This document shows, piece after piece, positions 13,584 to 25,191 of a stretch of 64,000 nt of DNA. A program made the position numbers and the translations under genes. The stretch lies in the NCBI GenBank assembly GCA_023333565.1, contig JAJKFH010002594.1:868001-932000 (forward strand), written 5' to 3'. The DNA comes from Puffinus mauretanicus (lineage: Eukaryota > Chordata > Aves > Procellariiformes > Procellariidae). The number at the start of each line of letters is the position of its first letter. The first letter of the stretch is position 1. The notes under the pieces are model-generated. The model worked only from the letters and a program-made list of their open reading frames with translations. It was not told the DNA's origin and did not search any database.

Positions 13584-13591
13584 CCTGGAAA
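13572..13591. repeat. 8-base inverted repeat at CR1 truncation point
   Basis: TTTCCAGG and CCTGGAAA flank a 4-base CAGG spacer. The left arm is the last recognisable CR1 sequence and the right arm is outside the expected CR1 consensus, so the fold-back sits on the insertion junction. Confidence 0.7.
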
Positions 13592-14934
13592 TAATGAACA
13601 GCCCTTGGAGAACCATGTTTTATGTATTGGTTCAGTGTCTTCCTTCCACCATACCGTGGCCTTGGCTAGTCTGTGCAAATTAATGAACATTATCATCCGT
13701 GACTCAGTTCTTCTCTGGTAAAACTGGAGCAATTATAGTTCTTTGATTCCATATTTTTCTGTCTACCTGGGCAGGTGGTTACTTGGGGCCACACCTGTCA
13801 TTTATTTTGTGTTTCTACTTCCTCATATGGTAGTAGCCTGGTTACTACTAAACAATATTAATTATGACTATTATTTCAATGAAAGAAAAACAGAAAAAAA
13901 TGTTATAAAATTTAACTATTTGAAAAGCAGTTATGGAAATCACAGATAAACTTTAATCAAAATAAATTGTCGCAGGAGTTCAACTCAGCTGCCATTACTC
14001 TTTTTTATTGAACAAAAATGTTAGATATAGGGAAATTTTCTTCCTCCATGGAGATATCATTACTTTTCTTCACTATAAACAGGCTGCCACAGCAAACAGT
14101 GCACATTTGCCTAACGTTCTAGAGGATAACTTTGTCTATGGTGAAATACGTCATTTTGCTCTGCAGCCTTGAGTCAAACGAATGCTTCAGTTGATCCAAA
14201 ATCTTTTATTCTCTGGCTCTCTGAACAATATAACCTAAAAGGAGGAACACAAAAGACACTTTTCTCCATTTTAAGGGATTTTTTTTATCCTATATAATAG
14301 TCAGGGATGTTATACCTACACTTAGGTATGGTTAATTTCCAATGCCCTAAAAAGCAGAGTAATAACTAAAGAGCACAAGCAGTGCCAATGACATTTTTTT
14401 CTTTCATGATCTCTGAGCTACAGTATGAAACACGGATTAATAAACACAGCACTTTTCCAGTAAATGGTATTTTTTAGCTTTCTGAGATGTTCAGCCCGGC
14501 AAGCTGGAACATCAATATGTCTTCAAAATCACTTAAGTGCTTGTCATCAAACCAAAGATTAATTGCTTCACAGTAAACTTGCACACAATGTATAGGTTCC
14601 AATTCTCTGAAAAACATAATGATCCTAGAGCTTTGAAAGGTGCCAAGCCTGACACCTCAGGAGACTGAAAAACTGTACTTAGCCATAAAACATAGAGATC
14701 ACAGAGAGAGCCAGCTCGAGCGTGACACATATCCTTCCATCAAGTCACCTCTCCTCCAAATGGCAAGTACCACTTCTAAAGTTGAGGGGTCCTTTTGCCT
14801 GCCTCAGACATGCACCTATTACCCCTGGCTGCAGGAAACTCTGGCAACTAATACCTGTGGTGGTGACAGTGTTCTGGAAAAAATTTCAATGCCTGATAAA
14901 TAGTGGCAATTGCTAGGGTTTCCTAGCAATGTGC

Positions 14935-14972
14935 GTTTGTTTGTTTGTTTGTTTGTTTGTTTGTTTGTTTGT
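14935..14972. repeat. (GTTT)n microsatellite
   Basis: Nine and a half perfect GTTT units. In one plus frame this gives a cysteine/leucine/phenylalanine/valine repeat that makes the small frame beginning at 14929 look artificial. Confidence 0.95.
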
Positions 14973-15428
14973 AACTACGTTGATAAAGCTGTTTTATAGA
15001 TGGGCGATCAAGATAACTTCTACTTCAACCAATGTCCACACCTCTCCAGTCAAATTTGGTGTTTTTCTCCAGTATCAGTATATTGATATCTTCTTTTTCA
15101 CAGCTGCTTCCTTCTCACAGTCCTCTTCTGCCATTCATAACTTTCAACTGTCCATTACAATTTCACTGTGGGTCTTCTTTTGCTCCATTTCCATTTCAGA
15201 TGAAATAAATAAGATGAACTGATAATAAATATGTTTGTGTAAGCAACACAAGAAAAGGAGTAAGATGACTATTCTGATTCACACCAGAAGAGAATAAGTT
15301 GTTGCTTTTGTTCTACACCTCCTTTTTCAGATACAGGCCCAACCTCAGTAATCTAAGACCACTTATTGAAGTGATATGCATGTTTTTACTAGTCTAAAAT
15401 ATGGCCAACCATTATCTAACCCTTTAGC

Positions 15429-15471
15429 TTTTCTCTTTTTTCTTTTTCTTTTTCTTTCTTTTTTCTTTTTC
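15429..15471. repeat. (TTTTC)n-like pyrimidine tract
   Basis: Imperfect CT/T repeat of about 43 bases with a single strand almost entirely pyrimidine. Confidence 0.85.
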
Positions 15472-18400
15472 TGCTCTTTGAATTCACTGGAATGACAAGT
15501 TAATTAAACATGGGAACATGTTTATCCTGCAAAGGATTGTCAGGAACCCCTCAGCACTCCCTGCAAATTTCATGAAAACCAGGGTTTCATTTAAAAAATT
15601 CTTGGACGTAACAAATGAGGGCTGATGAGAAACTGATCTCTTTTGTACAGCTTCATTGTGTCTTTACCACCTGCATGTAAATGAAGTAAAACACCTTTTG
15701 TAAATTGGTAAAAAATACTTGAAAAGGATTCCACATCAGGACTGGAACATGACAGGCAATACTTCAGATTCCCCAGTCGTGTCTTGTCCTGTATGAGTGA
15801 TAAATGTAATGACTTTTTCAAGCTTGTCCAGATTTACCAGTATGATACTTGAAATATGTATACAATCTGCACATGATCTTTCAGGCAAAAAATCCCCCTC
15901 CTACTCATTTTAGTAAGTATTTCTAACCTTTAAATATCAGAGTTTCTCTAGATGGTTTATTCTCCCCAGTCCTGCAGGAACTGCTTGCACTGAACCTCCA
16001 ACTGCCTCGTCACCGTACGAGACCACTGAGCCCTGCGTGTGGCTGATGAAGTGTTTCAATCTGCTTTAGGATTAACCTGTTCTTCTTATGGCACAACACC
16101 TACTGTATGTCGACTGGAAAAGGTGATTAACTAATTTTCAATTTGTTTGTGGACAGACTCCCATTTATAAAACAAACAGGCAAATCACTTCAAACAGAGA
16201 GAACACTCAAAGCTAAGCGGTATATTTCTTCAGCCGATACCCAATGACCTTTCAAGATGAAAGGATAATAGTCGACACAGAAAAGGAAGAAAAAAAGCCC
16301 TGTGTGCTGTTTACAAGGTCTAGAGGTCACTTGGCTACAGAGAGAGAAGGATACAATGGAGGCTGCAGAAAACACTGCAGAGGCAAACATGGCCGTTTGT
16401 TTAGATTTTTTTCTTCCGAGCCTCACCATTCACCACTGGCCTTCTTCATTTAACAAGAGCCTCTGTTCCACTAACTAAGGATATGTTCTGTTCATTGTGT
16501 GGCTGAGACCCCACTTATGTATCAGCTGTCTATCTGCGCTCCTCTTTGGAGAGCAAGTAATTGGTCAAACCCAAAAGCAAAAATGGTATACTTATCCCAT
16601 TCAGCTGTCTGGTGATCATATGACAGGGCTGAGAGAACATGATGGGGGTCTCACAAGACAAAGTAAGATATTATTCCCAGTGAAATCCTGTGGCTACATG
16701 CACCTCTGTCTACGAGTACAATCAGGATCTTTGTTCTGCCGTGGATCCTGGGAGTCAGCTTGCTTCTCCCATTGAGAAAACTCAAAGCAATTTCCCACAC
16801 TTGTAGCAAGGCATCCCTGGGCCATAAAGATTGTTCTGTCCTCCGAGCACACAACAATGTTTAGACAGAAATAGAAAATGAAAACAAATTCCCTTTTCAT
16901 TTTACTGACCTTCAGAAGCTATACTTTTAAAAGTGGATGCAGCAAAATGAATTTGCACCAACAGAACCTGGGTTTTGACTACACAGAATATGCTTTCAGA
17001 AAAAACTTTTTCCCATGCTCAGTTTTGTTTAAAACTTTCTATACTGCTTCTTCTGAAAGAAATCAGTGTTTGTCAGCAAAAGTGCTGGAGATTCCAGTTA
17101 CCTCCTACACATTTTACCTCCTCACACTTTCACTTTTGCCCGTACACACATCCACCCTCACACAGCCACGAAATTAACTACTCTTCTCCCACATGCAGGC
17201 TGAGAGATAATCCTGATAACTGCTGAGATAAGTTAACCTTTTTTAATGGTAGTCGCTATACGGATAAATGCTAAACAGACCACCATTTTAAAAGGCAGAG
17301 GTCAGCATTCCAAAGTCATCTTGAACACTATCATCAGAAATTATCTTTTACCCGTAAGCTATTCTGTCTGCATTTAAAAAAAAAAAAAATTTTGAAAGAA
17401 GCAAAAAGTTGATGAAGCACGGCTCAGTCTTAACATTAGTTTCTACACGGGACCAGCATGTTTCCTTCTATATCTTACTACTCACCTGAAATATTACTTT
17501 TTATTGTAACTACTTTTTTACTTTTTATTGCACTACTTCCAAAAAAATTGGAGATTAATTAAATTTCTACTCTCTGAAAGTTGTCTCCAATTTGAGCTTT
17601 GTATTGCTATGAAGCTAAAGGCTTTAGGTAGAGAAGCAATATTGGGATAATATGAAGGCTAGGTTGCCTATTTAACAGGAGATTAGAAAAAATCTGTTTG
17701 TTTATCCTAGTGAAACAAAGGCTGAGAAGGAATAGAAGCTGGTCTATAAATACATCATCAGGGTAAACATCAGGAGAGAAAAGAACCATTTAAGTGAAAT
17801 GCCAGTGTTGTTACAGGAACAAATGGATGTGAACAACTGGAAATAAATTTAGTGGGAAATTAGAAGAAATATCCCAACTCCTAGATCAGTCAGGTTCTAG
17901 AACAGAGTCTTCCAATAGGAAAAGATAGGACAAAAAACCCCAAATAGTAGTTTTGAAGATGGAGGTTATTAATGAATGTGTTTTCTGAAAGGTGAGAAAA
18001 TATATTTATTAAAGAATTTCAAAGACTTTCTACAGCCTTGGGTTCTTGGGATTTTTTTAATAATTTTATTTATTTATTTTGATTTGCCATAGCTGAAAAA
18101 ACTGAATGGAATTTCAAAAGCCAGTTAAAGGAACTAGGTGTGGAAAAGAAGTTAATTAGGTCTCTAATTTCTGTCTGGTCTCCTTTGAAAATCCCAGTGT
18201 TGAAATGGATCTCTTCAGAGACGAGTGAGGATTACATTACCTTGCTCTTGAAAAATTCAGTGCTCCTCTGGGGGACTGAAGCTCTCAAACAATTCAGAGA
18301 GATACTGGCATAGTGACTAAAAGGTGAGTAAAGTGTGTTTGAGCATCCCTCCCTCCCCATGATCAGCTCTCAGACACCCACAGATATAAATGTCTACCTG

Positions 18401-21400
18401 CTGTAACCCACAACCCAGGGGTCCAGCTATCTGCAGTCCACAGCTGTATGACCTTGGCTCAGTTTGACTCTAAAAATTGTTGCTGAGCTGTGGGAGAGTT
18501 CCTACACTGAAGATGTGCATGATAAGAAACAAAAAGAAAAAACAAAGACAGAGGAGAAATTTTTGAGACAATACTAGTTACCAGCTCAGGGAATAAAGAG
18601 AAAAATAGCAATGTAAAACAATATGAAATGTTGAGAAAAAAAAAGTAGAGAATTGAAAGGTGGAAGTCAGCAAGAGCCTTGTTCGAAGGCTGACACTCCC
18701 CACCTGCCTAGAGGGTGTCTGGGCAGCAGAGACTCGTCAAGGTCCTGCATGCTAATGATTGGTCTAGTAACATATTAGTCTCAGGTATTAGCCAACATAT
18801 CTATCTAATAAGCATATTAACCACAAATAATTGCTGTGTACTTGTAAGCGCTGCATTGCTTGGTAAGAGGCCCAAACCCAAAGATAGTTCAGCAGAGGAA
18901 GGGTTACATTATATGAACAGGAATTCAGAATACCGTCTCAGGATTCAGAGGGCCAAAACGTCCATCAACAAACTCAGTTTGGTCTTTTTAGACACATTAA
19001 CTTTTTAAAATGCTATCCTCCTGAACAGTCTGGCCCAAATTCTTACCACCACTAAGGAGCTGACAAGGCATATGGGTAAAATTTAAAGCTTTGTGTCCAC
19101 TGTCACCTTGACTGTGGGCTGGAAGGATTCTGTGGACTGTGACTACAGAGAGGACTTAAAGGATTTCTGCTTTCACCAGAGGCCATGTCATCACCTTCCA
19201 CCATATCCATACATGTCAAAACTTTTTCCTGTCAGATCAAAGTGGCTCCTTACTCCTTAATATCATTTGCATTGATGAGACAGATGAGCACATTTATATC
19301 TAACTGGTGTTAGAGCTGCACTGTAAACTTTGCCTTTTTCATGGTCATGCTGTAAAGAAGCATCTGTAATATCTAACAAGATGGTACAACACAGAGCAAT
19401 TTGCCTGGAGACTGTAACTTATGCAGTTGCTAAGAGAAGTAGCTAATAAATATGGTTTGAATAGAAATGCTAATGAAATAGAGCTGGATGCTTGTTATGT
19501 CATTTAACACTACTGCATATACAGCAGTTAAGCCTTTTCAGGATTCTCTTTATTGTCACTGAGGTCTATACCTGTTTTTACTGCAGATCAGATAAATGCT
19601 GTCACATGGCAGGAAACAGGGAACAAATGTAGGGGTGTAAGGTTGCATTCAGCTGGACATCATCTACCTGAATGATTAATTGAAGATGTATGCAAAAAGC
19701 CACTGAAACTCAGCAGTTCTGTCAAACAGCAAAAAATCAATAACATCACCACTGTCTTGGTCTGTTGTACTTTTGTGAGAAACACAAAGACAAATCAAGG
19801 ATATATTTTCAAACCTGCCAGGAAGTTGCTGCGCGATGAAAGACTTTTATTTTTTTCCCACTGAATTATAGCTTCTATTAATACAATGGTGTCTGCAGTA
19901 AGGACAGAATCTAATATGCAACACTCTTCCCATGCCTTTCATCATCCCTGAGGTTTTCGATGTATTCTTGTTCAACCTTTAGTTAAAGATCATTATTACT
20001 ATGCAATCAATTTTTGCTGGTCTCCTGGGTAAATGCTTAAGAAAGATTTAACTGCAGTTACAACAAGAAGAGGGGCATTTTGGCACAAGGTATTTACATA
20101 TATGTGACATGTGCCATGTTCATTTAGCTTAGCCCATTGGGATATCCTGATGAAGGAACACTAATTTCTATAGGCAATTGACCACATGCAAGACCAGTTT
20201 GTTTATAGTTCATGTCCAGCCATGTGGCACTTCTTTGCTGGGATACTAGTGGAGAAGCAGCTTTTGTCTTGATTCTCTGAACCAAAACCAACTGACACTT
20301 CAAGAGACGAAAAGAAGTGTCTAAATTACCTGGCCACTATGCCCAATCTATTTTCAGCAAACAAACAAATCAAGAGACTGAGCGTTTCAAGCCAAGGGGC
20401 TCAAACCATATTGGGAAGTACCAAAGATAGCTAGCTTCTAATCCTGAGAGTAAATGTCAACAGCTTCAGTACTGGCTTTATCAGAGAATGAAGAAAACGT
20501 TATTTGTGATTTTTTTTTCCCCAAATAAAAGCTCCCAGTCCAGTATGTTGTGAGATTTGTAAGATCAAATGAATGTTCTCTGAAAACTCTTGAAAACATT
20601 CACAATGCAAGAAGCTTCCCGAGTGCCATATGAACTCATTCTGAGGCCAATGTATTTACCAGAAAGACATAATGGATTTGTTCTTTAATCTTCTCTTTGA
20701 AATATTACAGTCATAGAATTAGTGGAAACAGTATAATGTCTCTTTGCTGACTAGCAGTATGTGAATAAGCAAAGCTTACAATCTGAATTCCTGTTCAGCA
20801 GTTTTTAGTGTTATTCAGAAGTAAATAAGGGTCAAATCCAGAATGATTCACTAATTCACAGACATAATGAATGCCTGAATAGTTCAATGAACTCTAATGA
20901 ATGCAGGTTCCAGTGACATCTCTTACTAAGATAATGTGCTCAACATAAAATAAATGATATTGAGAGTAATATGTCAGTATAAATACCAGAAGACTTTGCA
21001 TCCATATTCTGAAGCTACATTTGAAATACAAATTTCTACTTCTGAACACATTCAGACATACAGCGTAGCTCCTGGAAACTGAAGAGAACAAAAGCTCTTT
21101 GAAGAACTCTGTATGAATGCTCCTGACCTAGAAACAAAAAATAGGTGAGGAGAAAAGAAGCATCTGCAGTGTCATGATTTGATTCAAGAAGTAGAGGTTA
21201 GATGTAAATTGTGCTTACTGTGCTTGAAACAGACTATACCTGCACTGGTCTGTTGCCAGTGACTGCTAATGACTTTTCCAGAAGTCTTGTTGACAAAGGT
21301 GGCCACAGGGCAGAATTAAAAACTAACGAGAGGTATACGGTAAGCTCAGTGGCATCTGTGTATGAAATTCTCAATCTCCTTGGCAGATAGTTGACATTTC

Positions 21401-22161
21401 AATATAAGATGGAGTTCACATCACTTCATAGAATTTATCTAATAAGATTAGATAACTTTTCTAAGCTGATATAATCAGTAAAGAGAATATAGTCTTAATT
21501 GCAAGTGGAGAGAGATGGAAATCTCCAAAGGGTGATATATCCTATCCTAAAATAATAATTCTTAGGTGGAATAAATTGTTGTCTGGAGATATCCACTTCT
21601 CTCCATCATTCAGTCCCAGCTAAGGTAATGTTTCTGAGAGATATCTTCCACATCTCATATGTTTAATTACATGCATAAGGCCTCTAGATGAAGACAGCAG
21701 ATCATTGCATTGCAGTGATGCCATAACTATATATCACTGTAGATCTTATAAACCCTGTTTTGCTTTCATTTCTAGGAGAATCCTTAAGATGACTCACAAA
21801 TGAGATGGAAATACTGTGTCACTAGTAAATAGTTAGACATAGTTAATAACTTTAATAACCTTTATGACTATTCAGGAAAATGGGTGTGGTTTTTGATCCA
21901 AGATAAGAAGCTAACAACCTAGTTTAAGGTTGCTTACAAATAAGCAAGGGTAAAATTAAGAAAAAAAAAAATCGGTATTGTTTTTGATTATGCAAACCTA
22001 TGTGTTTGGTTAAATATGAAAAGAAGGAAAAAGACCTTTTGTTAGTCAAACTCTTCATCAAAGAAGAGCATTGTATTTCTCCTTAAGAAGGACTTTTTTT
22101 TTTTTTTAAATCACCTATGTTAGCAAAATGTTTGCATACCAATTCATGAAACAGTAATCAG

Positions 22162-22465
22162 ATCACAGAATCCCAGAGTTGCTGAGTTTGAAATACCCCA
22201 TCGGATATTTTTACACACTGATAAGATCCCTCTGAGCCTTTTCTTCTCCAGGCTGAACAGTCCCAGCTCTCTCAGTCTCTCCTTGTATGACAGATGCTCC
22301 AAGACCTTGATAAACTTTGTGGCTCATCAGTGGGCTTGCTCCAGTATGTCCAGCTCGCTCTGGTACTGGAAAGCCTAGAATTAGACTCAGCACTCCAGGT
22401 GTATCTCACGAGGGCTGAGCAGAGCGGAAGGATCACCTTTCTTGACCTGCTTTACTCTGACAATG
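22162..22465 (-). mobile_element. older CR1 LINE fragment, internally deleted
   Basis: On the plus strand the left part GATCACAGAATCCCAGAGTT resembles a CR1 3' end (avian CR1: atcacagaatcacagaatgg), and the next part (22222 on) matches the reverse-complemented ORF2 end: GAGCCTTTTCTTCTCCAGGC, TGAACAGTCCCAGCTCTCTC, AGCACTCCAGGTGTATCTCA and GGGCTGAGCAGAGCGGAAGG. The 250 or so bases that normally separate the two parts are missing, so the copy has a deletion. It is more diverged than the copies at 12877 and 31638 and belongs to a different CR1 subfamily. A 60-codon minus frame (22211-22393) inside it carries no intact domain. Confidence 0.88.
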
Positions 22466-22469
22466 CCAA

Positions 22470-22491
22470 TTTTTCATATATATATGAAAAA
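22470..22491. repeat. 22-base perfect AT palindrome
   Basis: Centred between 22480 and 22481, it reads TTTTCATATA then TATATGAAAA with one more paired base on each side, and is followed by a further TATATATA run. It lies just past the CR1 fragment edge. Confidence 0.85.
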
Positions 22492-22499
22492 ATATATAT

Positions 22500-24585
22500 A
22501 AGTATTGCAGGAAATGATTGGTTTTGACAAATATGGTATTTTGAATAGTGTGAGAAAAAGGATGTTCTGAAGCTTTCAAATGTACTATTTGGAAATTTTA
22601 AAAAAGTTCATAATTAATCTGAAAATTATTTTTTGTGTCAAAACTTTATAATAAAAAAATAGCAAATAAAAAGAGAAAATTTAAGCCAAAATATATTGAT
22701 TTACCTTACCAGAATATTTTGAATATTTTTATTTTTTCTCCTTATTCAATACATGAAACTTATTTGGAATTCTGCAAATTATAACAAGATAAAAGAGGTA
22801 TTTTCCCTGACAGACTCTGTAAAATATTATTAGTAAATAATCTCTGCCACCTTTAATTATGCAATAGAAACCAGCTGGCTACTCAGAAACCATACATTGT
22901 GTACCTACAGGTCATCAGGGCAAATGAGTATGCTAATACCAGTAGGAACCATATCCAGGGGCCCTCCTCTAGTCTCACAAAACCACAAAAGCTCAGGATT
23001 TTTCTGTAGCTAAAAGCAATGAACTAAGTATACTTATTTTGAACTTAGCTTTCCACACAGATTCATGTATGATCAAGCTCTTTGAGTCAGTACTGTTTGC
23101 TGAGGATTGTTTATTGACATAATGCAGAAGGCTGCTTTCTCTGATGTTAAAAGGTTATCATGAAAAAAATGAAATACCGATTTTTCACCACTATAGAAAG
23201 AAAAAAAAAAAAGAAAAATCTTATATCTGTCAAGCCATACTATAAGGAAAACACCTGCTACGTTCACACAACAGTCTGGTCTTCAGAGAATGATAATTTA
23301 CAAATAGATTGTCAGTTCAGTAGTTCTTGTTTCACCACAAAACATTCAAGCTTTATAAAATGGTGCATAAGTTCAAACACTGCTGTCTAATTTTCTTTTT
23401 TTTTTTTAAATAAATTCTACTTTTAATAGAGGTTATTTTATTCAGTAAGTGAAATTTCTGATCTACAATAAAACTACTGAAATGACAATAAAAATATTAT
23501 TACAAAGTTCTGGCATTGTGGTATAATAAATGGAGAAGAATTTGCCATTTAACATATCCACTGTATTGCCTAGCATTGGATAACAATTGAACTGATTTAT
23601 TCTTTTAGAGAGATTGTTCATTAGTTCTGAAGTCAACCCATTGAAAAGGTTGTCAGCAACATGATTTTATGAAACAACTTGCATTGCATGCTAGTATTCT
23701 CTCAGGTGGTCTGTATTCAAGAAAATCATCATCTATTCACAAAAAATTCACAATGACTTCCCCCTCTGCTCATTCCTTTTGTAGTTTACCAAAACTGATT
23801 TTACAATGACATACTTTGGGGTTGTCACGCCTTTCACAACAAACCTGTCATTTCTTTTACACTCCTAGAGAGTTTACTGCAATGGCTGAAAAGATGTTTA
23901 CATTTTAGAGGATACTTTTTTCAACTTTCTTTTGACTCTTTGGACTTTGTCTAATAAAAGCTCGTTTATAAACATTTCTGACATTGACTTAATTCAGTGA
24001 GAGTTTTTTTCTTACAAGAGTAGAATATGGGGTAATCATTGATGAAGTGCCAGTGACCTCACAAATGGGAAGGATTTGAGGTTTTGTACAAGTAACCCTG
24101 TGTTGAAAACAGAAGTCTTTCTGAAGGTCTGTTGTAGTCCTAGGAGTAAGACTCATTTATTTTTTTCTTGTTATTACACTTCCAACTGCCAGCTCATTTC
24201 TCAAATAAGAAAACTTAATAGATGTCAGCGTTGGGGATTTAAAATTCATTGTAAGATTTATGGATCTTACTTACAGGATGAAGGATGGTCACAAAAGCCA
24301 AAATGACAGACACCCCTCGCCCCCATTCAGGGAAGAAGCAAAATCTGACAGAGAGGAAATGTTAGCTTCCTGTTAACCCTGATACCACAGAAAAGTTAGA
24401 GACGTTAATACAATACATATATCTCACGTTGTTTAAAGTTTGCCTACGTTGTTGAAATTACAATTTATGTTTGGGGTTTTTTTTAGTGTGAGTAACACTG
24501 TAAATACATGGATTTCTTTCATTGCTTTGGTTATGGACTCTACATACTACAGCCAACATTTTGTTCAGTACACTATTTTCCATGT
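22500..24585. other. AT-rich non-coding DNA, no gene seen
   Basis: Very AT-rich. A T tract lies at 23391-23407. Short frames at 23073-23267, 23160-23390 and 24076-24306 have no recognisable features. Confidence 0.65.
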
Positions 24586-24590
24586 AGTTC
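24586..24590. repeat. left target-site duplication of LTR copy 1
   Basis: AGTTC, identical to 25187-25191 on the other side of the LTR. Perfect conservation indicates that the insertion is not very old. Confidence 0.85.
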
Positions 24591-25186
24591 TGTTGTGGTT
24601 TAACCCCAGCTGGCAAGTAAGCACTACAGAGCCACTCGCTCACTCCCCCCTGGTGGGATGGGGGAGAGAATCGGAAGGGTAAAAGTGAGAAAAATTGTGT
24701 GTTAAGATAAAGACAGTTTAATAGGTAAAATAAAAGCTGTGTGCATGCAAGCAAAGCAAAACAAGGAATTGATTCACTACTTCCCATCGGCAGGCAGGTG
24801 TTCAGCCATCACCAGGAAAGCAGGGCTCCATCACGCGTAACGGTTACTTGGGAAGACAAACGCCATCACTCCAAACGTCCCCCCCTTCCTTCTTCTTCCC
24901 CCAGCTTTATATGCTGAGCATTACGTCATATGCTATGGGATATCCCTTTGGTCAGTTGGGGTCAGCTGTCCCAGCTGTGTCCCCTGCCAACTTCTTGTGC
25001 ACCCCCAGCCTGCTTGCTGGTAGGGTGGGGTGAGAAGCAGAAAAGGCCTTGACTCTGTGTAAGCACTGCTCAGCAGTAACGAAAACATCCCTGTGTTATC
25101 TATACCGTTCTCAGCACAAATGCAAACCATAGCCCCATACTACTACTATAAAGAAAATTAACTCTACCCCAGCCAAAACCAGCACA
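24591..25186 (-). mobile_element. solo LTR, avian ERVL type (copy 1)
   Basis: The element lies on the minus strand: its 5' end is at 25186 (TGTGCTGGTTTTGGCTGGGG) and its 3' end at 24591 (GGGGTTAAACCACAACA), giving TG...CA ends. The same 5 bases, AGTTC, flank it at 24586-24590 and 25187-25191; a 5-base duplication is typical of ERVL-type endogenous retroviruses. On the element strand there is a TGACGT core (plus-strand ACGTCA near 24923-24928), a TATAAA (plus 24906-24911) and an ATTAAA poly(A) signal (plus 24717-24722), in promoter-to-signal order. The LTR is 596 bases. No gag, pol or env coding sequence is beside it, so it is the remnant of recombination between two LTRs. Confidence 0.93.
24906..24928 (-). 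promoter_or_regulatory. LTR core promoter: TATA box and TGACGT site
   Basis: On the minus strand a TGACGTAA site is followed within about 15 bases by TATAAAGC. The same arrangement is present in the second LTR (TGACGT-like site at 27338-27344 and TATAAG at 27323-27328). Such a site binds CREB/ATF factors in many promoters; whether it is active here is unknown. Confidence 0.6.
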
Positions 25187-25191
25187 AGTTC
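25187..25191. repeat. right target-site duplication of LTR copy 1
   Basis: AGTTC, the partner of the copy at 24586-24590. Confidence 0.85.

Larger units (their letters stand above)
13600..22160. other. AT-rich non-coding DNA with simple repeats, no gene seen
   Basis: Frames of 60 to 99 codons occur on both strands (for example 14640-14903, 14929-15222, 16497-16775, 16878-17177 and 18715-19008, all plus) but overlap other frames, lack domains and contain low-complexity parts. The (GTTT)n and CT-rich tracts listed separately fall here; A runs lie at about 17377-17390 and 21960-21971 and a T run at 22094-22107. No transposon was recognised. Confidence 0.6.

Noticed and set aside
12965..13683. 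Plus-strand frames of 77, 192 and 69 codons over the CR1 copy
   Set aside because: They are antisense shadows of the CR1 ORF2 end, which reads correctly on the minus strand.
14929..15222. 97-codon frame beginning with a repeated Cys-Leu-Phe-Val pattern
   Set aside because: The start is translation of the (GTTT)n microsatellite; the rest has no recognisable domain.
18440..18480. MIR trace (TGTATGACCTTGGCTCAGTT)
   Set aside because: Only about 20 bases resemble the MIR TGTGACCTTGGGCAAGT piece, and no flanking match supports it.
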